Shown in pieces: positions 40,426 through 47,680 of a DNA stretch of 64,000 bases; positions within the stretch are counted from its first letter, which is position 1, and every line of letters begins with the position of its first letter. Both the position numbers and the translations under genes were made by a program. This DNA is from Trebonia sp050013875. GTDB lineage: Bacteria; Actinomycetota; Actinomycetes; Streptosporangiales; Streptosporangiaceae. The notes under the pieces are model-generated. The model searched no databases, had not been told where the DNA came from, and was given only the letters and a program-made list of their open reading frames with translations. The DNA lies in assembly GCA_050013875.1 (NCBI GenBank), contig JBEKEK010000011.1:23347-87346 (forward strand), read 5' to 3'.

Positions 40426-41430
40426 ATGCACGCCGTCGTCATCAGCGAGCCGGGAGGCCCCGAGGTTCTCCAGTGGACCGAGGTCGAAGACCCGCGGCCG
40501 GGACCGGGCGAGGTTCTGGTCGAGGTGGTCGCGGCCGGCGTCAACCGGGCCGACATGATGCAGCGCCAGGGGCTCTATCCGCCGCCGCCGGGTGCCTCAC
40601 CCTACCCGGGCCTCGAATGCTCCGGCACCATCGCCGCCCTGGGCGAGGGCGTCACCCGGTGGTACATCGGCGACGAGGTCTGCGCGCTGCTGGCCGGCGG
40701 CGGCTACGCCGAGCAGGTCGTCGTCCCGGCCGGACAACTGCTTGCAGTGCCCAAGAGCACCACGCTGGTCGAAGCCGCGGCGCTGCCGGAGACGGTCTGC
40801 ACCGTGTACTCCAACGTCTTCCTTGCCGCCCGGCTGGCGGTCGGCGAGACGCTGCTCATCCACGGCGGCGGCAGTGGCATCGGCACGCTGGCGATCCAGC
40901 TGGCCAAGCACGCCGGCGCCCGGGTCGCGGTGACCGCCGGATCGCAGAGCAAGCTCGACGCGTGCCGCGGGCTCGGCGCGGACATCACGATCAACTACCG
41001 CGAGGATGACTTCGTCGAGAGCCTCATGGAGGCCACCGACGGCCACGGCGCGGACGTCATCCTCGACATCATCGGGGCCTCCTACCTGGCCCGCAACCTC
41101 GCGGCGCTCGCTCCCGACGGCCGCATCGCCAATATCGGCATGCAGCAGGGCCGCAAGGCCGAGCTCGACTTCGGCGCGCTGATGGCCAAGCGTGGGTCGA
41201 TCATCTCCACCTCGCTCCGCGCGCGGCCGCCGGAGCAGAAGGCGGCCATTGTCGCGGCGGTCGCCGAGAACGTCTGGCCGGCCGTCGATTCCGGCGTGAT
41301 CCGTCCCATCGTCGACACCGAGGTGCCGATGCCGGAGGCGGCCCAGGCGCACCGGATCATGACCGCCTCCACTCACATGGGCAAGATCCTGCTGCGCGCC
41401 AAGTCACCGTCCGCGGACGATAGCGTGTGA
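40426..41430 (+). CDS. NAD(P)H quinone oxidoreductase (zinc-free MDR, PIG3-like)
   Basis: The 334-residue product is a medium-chain reductase of the zeta-crystallin/PIG3 group: GEVLVEVVAAGVNRADMMQRQGLYPPPPG substrate-side region, catalytic-domain GxExxG-type stretch, and the Rossmann motif HGGGSGIGTLAIQLAKHAGARVAV. The zinc-binding Cys residues of alcohol dehydrogenases are absent. AAGGAGG lies seven bases before the ATG. It would reduce a quinone or enone with NADPH in the cytoplasm. It abuts the bpa gene, an arrangement also seen in Mycobacterium, where a related oxidoreductase (Rv3777) lies near bpa (Rv3780). Confidence 0.87.
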   Translation: MHAVVISEPGGPEVLQWTEVEDPRPGPGEVLVEVVAAGVNRADMMQRQGLYPPPPGASPYPGLECSGTIAALGEGVTRWYIGDEVCALLAGGGYAEQVVVPAGQLLAVPKSTTLVEAAALPETVCTVYSNVFLAARLAVGETLLIHGGGSGIGTLAIQLAKHAGARVAVTAGSQSKLDACRGLGADITINYREDDFVESLMEATDGHGADVILDIIGASYLARNLAALAPDGRIANIGMQQGRKAELDFGALMAKRGSIISTSLRARPPEQKAAIVAAVAENVWPAVDSGVIRPIVDTEVPMPEAAQAHRIMTASTHMGKILLRAKSPSADDSV

Positions 41431-41432
41431 AC

Positions 41433-41975
41433 ATGAGCGACGAAATCAGCCCGCAGGAGCCGGGCAGGCCGCAGGTCGTCATAGTCGGGCCGGACGGGAT
41501 GGCCGTCGGGGGCGGCGGCGAAGAGGCCGACGGCAGCACGGCCGAGCGTCCGGTCCTTGAGATGGTGGAGCAGCCCGCCAAGGTGATGCGGATCGGCTCG
41601 ATGATCCGGCAGCTCCTTGAGGAAGTTAAGTCCGCGCCGCTGGACGAGAAGAGCCGGGCGCGGCTGAAGGAGATCCATCAGAATTCCATCAAGGAGCTGG
41701 AGGACGGGCTCGCGCCCGAGCTGGTCGCGGAGCTCGAGCGTCTGTCCCTGCCGTTCGGCGACGACACGCCGAGCGAGGCAGAGCTCCGGGTGGCGCAGGC
41801 GCAGCTGGTGGGCTGGCTCGAGGGCCTCTTCCACGGCATCCAGACCACGCTGTTCGCGCAGCAGATGGCCGCCCGCGCGCAGCTGGAGCAGATGCGGCGC
41901 GCACTCCCGCCTGGCCTGCTGCCCGCGCAGGATCAGGAGCAGCAGCCGCATCGTGGCTCCGGTCCCTACCTTTGA
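41433..41975 (+). CDS. bpa: Bacterial proteasome activator
   Basis: The 180-residue product matches Bpa (Mycobacterium Rv3780, 178 residues) throughout its helical core: VEQPAKVMRIGSMIRQLLEE, APLDEKSRARLKEIH, ELEDGLAPELVAELERL and AQAQLVGWLEGLFHGIQT. Bpa forms a dodecameric ATP-independent ring that opens the 20S proteasome by inserting its C-terminal tail; the mycobacterial tail is GQYL, here it is GPYL. The N-terminal ~40 residues are disordered and acidic. Start ATG 41433, two bases after the oxidoreductase stop; a GTG at 41427 is also in frame. No proteasome subunits are in the window. Presence of Bpa implies a 20S proteasome elsewhere in the genome. Confidence 0.95.
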   Translation: MSDEISPQEPGRPQVVIVGPDGMAVGGGGEEADGSTAERPVLEMVEQPAKVMRIGSMIRQLLEEVKSAPLDEKSRARLKEIHQNSIKELEDGLAPELVAELERLSLPFGDDTPSEAELRVAQAQLVGWLEGLFHGIQTTLFAQQMAARAQLEQMRRALPPGLLPAQDQEQQPHRGSGPYL

Positions 41976-42028
41976 CTGCCTGACCTGTTCGCCGCGGACT
42001 TCGCGGCCGACCTCGACAGCGACCCTGT

Positions 42029-42976
42029 CTAAGCCCTAACCGCCGGTAACGGCCGGCCGTAGCGCAGCCGGGCGAGCCAGGCGGCCGCCTCCGCGAACTC
42101 CCCGTCCGACGTGCCGGGGCGGACCTGGATCCGCCCCCCGTCGCTGCGCGGGTAGCTGCCGAGGAAGCGGACCTCGGCGCACACCCGGCGCAGGCCCATC
42201 ATCGCCTCGCCCACCCGGGCGTCGTCGATGTGCCCTTCGCAGTCGATGAAGAAGAAATAGCTGCCGAGCCCGTCGCCGGTCGGCCTTGACTGGATCGTGG
42301 ACAGGTTTATCCCGCGCACGGCGAACTCGGTGAGGATCTCCATCAGCGCGCCCGCGTGGTCCTCGGCAAGGAACGCGGCGACCGAGGTCCGGTCGGAACC
42401 GGTCGGGGCCGGCAGCGAGCCGGGCGCTCCTACCTCGACGAACCGGGTGACCGCGTTGGTACGGTCGTGCACGTCAGCAACGAGCACGACCAGGCCGTAC
42501 CGGGACGCGGCGGCCGGGGACGCGAGCGCCGCGTCCAGGTCTCCCTCGCCGACCCGCCGGGCGGCCTCCGCATTGGACGGCAGCGGCACCCACTCCCGGC
42601 CGGGCAGGCTGGTGGCCAGCCACCGCCGGCATTGCGCCTCGGCCTGCGGGTGACCGCCGACCGTCTTCACATCCGCCAGCGTGGTGCCCTCCCTGGCCAG
42701 CAGCGCGAACTCGATGGGCAGCTGGGTCTCGCCGAGGATGAGCAGGTCGCCGCCTGCCAGGTCGTCAACGGCGGCGGTGACGATGCCCTCGACCGAGGAC
42801 TCGATCGGGACGACGCCCCGGTCGGCCGCCAGGGTGCGGACGGCATCGAGGGTCGCACCGATCGTGGCGCACGGTACCGGCTGCACGTCGCGCGCGACCC
42901 GCGGGCCGGCCTCGGCCAGCCTGGCCACCGCGGCCTCGGTAAACGTTCCTTCCGGACCGAGATAGGCATAACGCAT
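42029..42976 (-). CDS. pheA: Prephenate dehydratase
   Basis: The 315-residue enzyme converts prephenate to phenylpyruvate in phenylalanine synthesis. It opens YLGPEGTFTEAA, has ESSVEGIV, DRTNAVTRF (the TRF catalytic motif) and a C-terminal ACT domain (ALMEILTEFAVRGINLSTIQSRP; SYFFFIDCEGH) that binds phenylalanine for feedback inhibition. No chorismate mutase domain, as is usual for actinobacterial PheA. It is followed on the minus strand by no related gene; upstream of it, DUF4446 and a glycosyltransferase lie on the same strand with small gaps, so cotranscription is likely. Confidence 0.93.
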   Translation of the reverse strand: MRYAYLGPEGTFTEAAVARLAEAGPRVARDVQPVPCATIGATLDAVRTLAADRGVVPIESSVEGIVTAAVDDLAGGDLLILGETQLPIEFALLAREGTTLADVKTVGGHPQAEAQCRRWLATSLPGREWVPLPSNAEAARRVGEGDLDAALASPAAASRYGLVVLVADVHDRTNAVTRFVEVGAPGSLPAPTGSDRTSVAAFLAEDHAGALMEILTEFAVRGINLSTIQSRPTGDGLGSYFFFIDCEGHIDDARVGEAMMGLRRVCAEVRFLGSYPRSDGGRIQVRPGTSDGEFAEAAAWLARLRYGRPLPAVRA

Positions 42977-42988
42977 GTGCCTATCTTG

Positions 42989-43480
42989 TCAGGTTCGGGC
43001 GGTGGCGCGCTTGGCCGCGCGGTCGCGCCGTCCGGCCGGCGCCGGGACGACCGACGACAGCCCCGTCCCGAGCCGCGCGGAGTGCACCGCCTGCGCCTCC
43101 TCGGGCGAGAGCTGCTGCTCGCCCTTGCCCGCCACCACCGGCTTGGCGTAGGTCCTGGTCTCCGCGCGCCCGTTGATGGAGCTGATCACCACGCCGTCGC
43201 CCAGCGTGTTGAGCAGCGCGAGCGAGAACGAGAGCTGTCCCGACATCTCGTTGAGCGCGTCGTACCTGACGATCCCGACGTCCCGCAGCGCCCGCGGGTC
43301 CACGGTGCCGCGCGAGCCGACCGCGCCGTGCACAAGCTCGGCGCACTGGCGGACACACCGGGCAGCCCGCCTGCTGGCTCTGAGCCCAAGCGCAACCCCG
43401 AGAACCCCGAACACCACCCCTACCGCAGCAATCACGATCGTCGTCACGTTAAGCACTATATCCGTAACGCAGAGTTGCAA
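42989..43480 (-). CDS. DUF4446-family protein
   Basis: Up to 163 residues: an N-terminal membrane helix (VTTIVIAAVGVVFGVLGVALGL) and a conserved cytoplasmic domain DVGIVRYDALNEMSGQLSFS, LALLNTLGDGVVISSINGR, TYAKPVVAG, ending LSPEEAQAVHSA, which match DUF4446. Function of the family is unknown; it is often near cell-envelope genes in Gram-positives. The start is uncertain: a TTG follows the upstream stop directly (43480), while a GTG at 43456 just before the membrane helix is equally plausible. It lies 12 bases upstream of pheA. Confidence 0.8.
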   Translation of the reverse strand: MQLCVTDIVLNVTTIVIAAVGVVFGVLGVALGLRASRRAARCVRQCAELVHGAVGSRGTVDPRALRDVGIVRYDALNEMSGQLSFSLALLNTLGDGVVISSINGRAETRTYAKPVVAGKGEQQLSPEEAQAVHSARLGTGLSSVVPAPAGRRDRAAKRATART

Positions 43481-44176
43481 TCAGCGGAGGCGTGTCGCGA
43501 GCGCCAGGGCGACGTCCGCGAACTGGCGGGCGCGGTGCAGTTGCGAAGGCAGGTCGCCGCCAGTCGCCCGGTGCGCCATCTCCACCTCGACCTCGACGAC
43601 ACGCAGGCCCTTGCGCTTGAGGTCGATGGTCATCGCGGTCTCGACCCCGAACCCGCGGGCGAGCGGGCGGGCGGCCTCGAAGGCGGCCCGGGTGAGGCAG
43701 CGCTGGCCGTTCAGCGGCTGGGCGGGAGTCCAGCCGGTCGCCCGCCTGATCCCCGACCCGGCCAGCCGTACCACGAACCCGTGCCCGCCGAGCTTGACCC
43801 GGTTGGCAAAGGCGGCGACCGTCATGTCCGCGTCGCCCGCCGCGACCGGGTCGATCAGCGGGCCCGCGTTGGCCGCGGTGGCCGCCACGTCGGCGTCGAG
43901 GAAGAGCAGGTGGCGCGGCCCCCCGGCCGGGCGGCGACGGTCAATCTCGGCGACCTCAATGGCGCCGACCGCCATCGCCTTCGCCTTGCCGTGATTTCTG
44001 GCATACCTGAGCACCCGCGCCCCGGCGGACCGGGCGACGTCGGCGGTGGCGTCCCGCGAGCCGTCGTCGACGACCACGACCACGTCAACGCCGGGCAGGG
44101 TGCCCGCGGCGGTGACGGTTGCGCCGACCCGGTCGGCCTCGTTGTAGGCCGGGATGACAACGGCGACGTGCGGCAT
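43481..44176 (-). CDS. GT2-family glycosyltransferase
   Basis: The ATG at 44176 gives MPHVAVVIPAYNEADRVGAT, the correct start of a GT2 fold; the open frame extends 13 codons earlier but overlaps the STAS gene. The 231-residue product has VVVDDGSRDATAD and LLFLDADVA (DxD), and later PLNGQRCLTRAAFEAA and ARGFGVETAMTID, which resemble glucosyl-3-phosphoglycerate synthase and related transferases. No membrane segments. The acceptor cannot be told. It overlaps or abuts the STAS gene upstream and the DUF4446 gene downstream. Confidence 0.82.
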   Translation of the reverse strand: MPHVAVVIPAYNEADRVGATVTAAGTLPGVDVVVVVDDGSRDATADVARSAGARVLRYARNHGKAKAMAVGAIEVAEIDRRRPAGGPRHLLFLDADVAATAANAGPLIDPVAAGDADMTVAAFANRVKLGGHGFVVRLAGSGIRRATGWTPAQPLNGQRCLTRAAFEAARPLARGFGVETAMTIDLKRKGLRVVEVEVEMAHRATGGDLPSQLHRARQFADVALALATRLR

Positions 44177-44214
44177 GAGCCGATGGTAGCGGGCTGCTTC
44201 GCGGGATAACCTCA

Positions 44215-44559
44215 CTAGTTGCTGGCGGGGAAGTCCGCGACCGTGAACACGGCGTCAAGCCCGGTCACCGCGAGGATCTTCTTGACCGCCGGGCGGGGCG
44301 CGGCGAGCTCAAGCTCCCCGCCCCGCTCTCGCGCCTGCCGGAGGCAGGAGAGCAGCACGTTCATGCCGGTTGAGTCGCAGAACTCCACCCCGGACATGTC
44401 GATGATGACGCGCGGCGACGGAGCGGCGCCGGCGATGACCGCGGCGACCTCGCTCTGCAGCCGCGGCGCGGTATAGAGGTCGATTTCCCCAGTGGCGATC
44501 ACAAGCTCGTGATCACCCTGAGACCGACTCGAGACATTCAACTCCACGGCTGGAACCAT
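44215..44559 (-). CDS. STAS-domain anti-sigma factor antagonist
   Basis: The 114-residue single STAS domain (SpoIIAA/RsbV type) has LVIATGEIDLYTAPRLQSEV, then VIIDMSGVEFCDSTGMNVLL with the phosphorylatable Ser in DSTG. Such proteins bind anti-sigma kinases when unphosphorylated and thereby free a sigma factor. A matching HATPase anti-sigma-type protein lies 2 kb upstream (46096-46644), on the same strand with arginine deiminase between them, so partner switching is conceivable. The start is unclear: GGGGAGG is only one base before the ATG, and a GTG at 44547 is 13 bases away. Confidence 0.88.
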   Translation of the reverse strand: MVPAVELNVSSRSQGDHELVIATGEIDLYTAPRLQSEVAAVIAGAAPSPRVIIDMSGVEFCDSTGMNVLLSCLRQARERGGELELAAPRPAVKKILAVTGLDAVFTVADFPASN

Positions 44560-44690
44560 ACCTCCCCGAACGGGCGAAACGCTAGCCGCGACCGCAAGCA
44601 GTGTGCCCTAATTCACATGCTGTTAACACGCTTACGCTCACGTACCTACACGTAACAGCCTGCGAAGGCGTACCATTTCTTGCTCGCCTC

Positions 44691-45992
44691 TCACGCGGCG
44701 AACTCCGCCTCGCTGGTGGCCCGCCGTGGCGCTGGCACCGACACCGTCGGCAGCCGCTCGGCCCCGGCTTCCGGCAGCTGCGCCGGCTCCCGGCTGACCG
44801 GGCAGCAGACCGAGCGCGGGCCGCCCCGGGAGCCGACAAGCTCACCCCCTGGCACCCGGATCACCTCGATGCCGATCGCCTCAAGGCGCTCGTTGGTGAG
44901 CGTGTTCCGCTCGTAGGAGACCACCGTCCCCGGGCCAAGCGCGAGGATGTTCCCGGCGTCGTCCCACTGGCCGGCCGGGCCGCCGAGAGATCCCGGCCTG
45001 GCTGGCCCGGCCCGGCCCGGGCCGAGCCCGGTCTCGATGACCCGGAGCCGGTCCAGCCCCATCGCCTGCGCGGCGGCCTCAAGGAACGGCCGCGGATGTG
45101 ACAGCCGCAGCCCCTCATCGCGCTGGGTGATGGTCCGCGCCAGCAGCGAGTAGGCGACCGAGGGCCGCATCAGCACGGTGTCGGTGCCGACCATCGTGCA
45201 GCGCGTGTCCAGGCACTCGGCCGAGGCCGGGTCGGGCAGCACCGCGAGCACGCTGTGCGCCAGGCCGCTGTCGAACACCCGCCTGGCCAGGCGCTCCATC
45301 CCGGCCGGAGAGGTGTGCGCGCCGATGCCGATCGCCACCACCCCCGGTGCGAGCAGCAGCACGTCGCCGCCCGCGAGCTCTTCGTGGTCCGGCCGGTAGA
45401 GCCGCTTGGCGCCGGCGAACATCGGGTGGTAGCCGGTCGCGATCGCGACCAGCTCCGCCTCCCGGCGACGGCCGGGCGGGTTGGTCACGGCGACGCTGTC
45501 CCCGACCCACACGCAGGTGTCGCGCATGAAGACCAGGTTCGGCAGCGGATCGACCACGTAGTCCCAGGCGCCGAGCAGGCCGAAGACCGCGCCGCTGCCA
45601 CCGCTGAACTCATCGCGGGCGAGGCCCATGATGAGCACCTGGCCGAGCTCCTCGGGGCGCAGGCCCTCAAGGTACTCCTTGAGCTGGCCGCGAAGTTCCT
45701 CGCCCAGCCTCTGATCGCTGATCGCGGTCGCGATCGCCTGCTGTCTGCCGGGCGCGTACTCCAGCGCGCCCTGCAGCAGTTCGGTGAGGTAGAGCACCTC
45801 GACGCCGTGCGCGCGCAACACGCCGGCGAAGGTGTCATGCTCGACCTGCGCCCGCTCCGCCCACGGCGGAGCAGGCAGCAGCATCCCGCAGGTTTGCTGC
45901 GGCGTTACCCGCCTGAGTTCTGCTCCCGGCCGGTGCACCAGCACCGTGCGCAACCGGCCTACTTCACTATCTGCCCCGAAAAATTCGGACAC
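44691..45992 (-). CDS. arcA: Arginine deiminase with altered active-site Cys
   Basis: The 433-residue product is an arginine deiminase (arginine to citrulline plus ammonia): GRLRTVLVHRPGAELRRVTP start, NLVFMRDTCVWVGD, HEELAGGDVLLL, IGIGAHTS with the catalytic His and a C-terminal SRGGPRSVCCPV. In standard enzymes this last motif is GGxxCMxCP with the first Cys as nucleophile; here that position is Ser394, while Cys396 and Cys397 follow. The rest of the guanidino-binding residues look intact. The C-terminal ~35 residues are an extra Pro/Ala-rich tail. No arcB, arcC or arcD in the window. Activity is uncertain; the DNA reads TCG at that codon. Confidence 0.85.
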   Translation of the reverse strand: MSEFFGADSEVGRLRTVLVHRPGAELRRVTPQQTCGMLLPAPPWAERAQVEHDTFAGVLRAHGVEVLYLTELLQGALEYAPGRQQAIATAISDQRLGEELRGQLKEYLEGLRPEELGQVLIMGLARDEFSGGSGAVFGLLGAWDYVVDPLPNLVFMRDTCVWVGDSVAVTNPPGRRREAELVAIATGYHPMFAGAKRLYRPDHEELAGGDVLLLAPGVVAIGIGAHTSPAGMERLARRVFDSGLAHSVLAVLPDPASAECLDTRCTMVGTDTVLMRPSVAYSLLARTITQRDEGLRLSHPRPFLEAAAQAMGLDRLRVIETGLGPGRAGPARPGSLGGPAGQWDDAGNILALGPGTVVSYERNTLTNERLEAIGIEVIRVPGGELVGSRGGPRSVCCPVSREPAQLPEAGAERLPTVSVPAPRRATSEAEFAA

Positions 45993-46095
45993 GAATCCCC
46001 CCGGAAATGTCCGATTGCCGCACAGTTCAGCAACGAGCCTCCTGCTTCGCGGTGCAGCATCCCCCGCCGGGGATTATCTCCGCTTCCGCTCGCGA

Positions 46096-46644
46096 TTACG
46101 CATCCCGTGACGATGCGATTACAAGACCGTCGTCATCCGCCCCGTGGCCCGGCCCCCGCCGCGGCGACCAGCCCTCCGGGTCATCCGCGGAGTTCCCGGT
46201 GTCCGCGTGCTCATCTTCCCGCTCCAAGCCCAGCGCGATCTCGGCCCAGACGGTCGTCGTCTCGCTGCCGCTGTCATCGCCGTCGGGCGACGTGTCGACT
46301 CCCCAGCGGAGCGACAGCCGGTCGACGATGCCCAGTCCCCGGCCGCCGATGGCGGAGCTGCCGGGCTCGTTCACCGCGGGCACGGTCGGGCCGCCGCCGT
46401 CGCTCACCGCGATCTCCAGGCAGTTGCCGTCCAGCCACCAGGCGACGCGCACCGTGGCATCCGGCAGCGGCGTGGCGTGACGCAGCGCATTGCTGATAAG
46501 TTCACTGAGCACGAGGCCGGCATCACATGCCGTAGTTTCGAAGACACCAGCATCGGCAAGGTCGCCCATTAGCCGTCGGCGAGCCACGCCGACACTAGAG
46601 GCTGTGTACGGGAGCATTAGCACGCTCGACGTTCCCACCTCCAT
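46096..46644 (-). CDS. Anti-sigma regulatory ATPase (RsbW-like HATPase_c)
   Basis: The 182-residue product (ATG at 46644; longer frames are possible) is a Bergerat-fold ATPase without a transmitter domain: VGVARRRLMGDLADAG, DAGLVLSELISNALRHA (N-box), EIAVSDGGG (G1) and GGRGLGIVDRLSLRWGV (G2). The C-terminal ~45 residues are acidic and polar. This type of protein in actinobacteria inhibits a sigma factor or acts as serine kinase on a STAS antagonist. A STAS protein lies 1.5 kb downstream, on the same strand. Confidence 0.85.
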   Translation of the reverse strand: MEVGTSSVLMLPYTASSVGVARRRLMGDLADAGVFETTACDAGLVLSELISNALRHATPLPDATVRVAWWLDGNCLEIAVSDGGGPTVPAVNEPGSSAIGGRGLGIVDRLSLRWGVDTSPDGDDSGSETTTVWAEIALGLEREDEHADTGNSADDPEGWSPRRGPGHGADDDGLVIASSRDA

Positions 46645-46880
46645 GAGACCCCGCCCCGTCCGCGAACCCTTCGAACCCGGCATGGCCGAAATGCCCCCTG
46701 CCGGGCCCGTGAAAACGTGAACGCCAGATTTCTGGCGTGTTATCTGCCACAATGCCCGGGCTGTCACGGGTGCCGGACACGGGCCGGCCGCCGAGGCGGT
46801 ACCGTACTTGTGGGCAATCGCTGCGTTGCCCCTCTCGCAACGCCCGGCCGGACTAACGAGTGGGCCGGACTAACTAGTGG

Positions 46881-47672
46881 ATGGACGCCATGGCTGACCC
46901 GACCGTCGTGGTCGATAACCTGCACGTGGTCTACCGCGTCTACGGGGCAGGCGGCAACAAGGGCACCGCCGCCACCTCGCTGATGCGCCTGGTCAAGCGG
47001 CAGCGCCGGGTCTCCATCCGCGAGGTGCACGCCATCCGGGGCATCTCTTTCGTGGTCAACCACGGCGACGTGGTCGGCATCATCGGCCGGAACGGGTCGG
47101 GCAAGTCCACCCTGCTCCGTGCCATCGCCGGGCTGCTCCCGGCCGAGCAGGGCGCGGTCTACACCTCGGGCGAGGCGGCCCTGCTTGGCGTGAACGCCGC
47201 GCTGCTCGACGACCTCACCGGCGAGCGCAACGCGGTGCTCGGCTGCCTGGCCATGGGCATGCCGCCGGCCGAGGTCAAGGCCAGGTACCCGCAGATCGTC
47301 GCCTTCTCCGGTGTCGGCGACTTCATCAACCTGCCGATGCGCGCCTACTCCACCGGTATGGCCCAGCGCCTCCGTTTCGCCATCGCGTCGGCCAAGAGCC
47401 ACGAGATCCTGATGATCGACGAGGCCCTGGCCACCGGTGACGCCGCGTTCCGGACCAAGAGCCACGCCCGGATCCAGGAGCTGCGCGACGAGGCCGGCAC
47501 GGTCTTCCTGGTCGCCCACAACCTCGGCGAGATCGAGCAGAGCTGCAACCGGGTCATCTGGATGGAAGCCGGCCAGATCCTGCGCGACAGCGACGACGTC
47601 GTGAGTGTCATCGACGAGTACCTGGCGGCCACCGGCGGCGAGCCCCGCCACCGCGAGCAAGCCCGCCTGTAG
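46881..47672 (+). CDS. Polysaccharide-export ABC transporter ATPase (RfbE/TagH-like)
   Basis: The 263-residue ATPase has IIGRNGSGKST (Walker A), LYSTGMAQRLRFA-type signature (YSTGMAQRLRF), EILMIDEAL (Walker B) and LVAHNLGEIEQ (switch His). This variant signature belongs to the ABC-2 group exporting teichoic acid, O-antigen or galactan (TagH, Wzt, RfbE). It would power export of a lipid-linked glycan. Its partner permease is not in the window, although in Mycobacterium rfbE and rfbD lie together near bpa. Start ATG 46881, with a second in-frame ATG at 46890; neither has a strong ribosome site. Confidence 0.85.
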   Translation: MDAMADPTVVVDNLHVVYRVYGAGGNKGTAATSLMRLVKRQRRVSIREVHAIRGISFVVNHGDVVGIIGRNGSGKSTLLRAIAGLLPAEQGAVYTSGEAALLGVNAALLDDLTGERNAVLGCLAMGMPPAEVKARYPQIVAFSGVGDFINLPMRAYSTGMAQRLRFAIASAKSHEILMIDEALATGDAAFRTKSHARIQELRDEAGTVFLVAHNLGEIEQSCNRVIWMEAGQILRDSDDVVSVIDEYLAATGGEPRHREQARL

Positions 47673-47680
47673 GGCGGGAG

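Noticed and set aside
46764..47660. Minus-strand open frame across the ABC ATPase gene
   Set aside because: Antisense shadow; the plus strand carries all ABC motifs.
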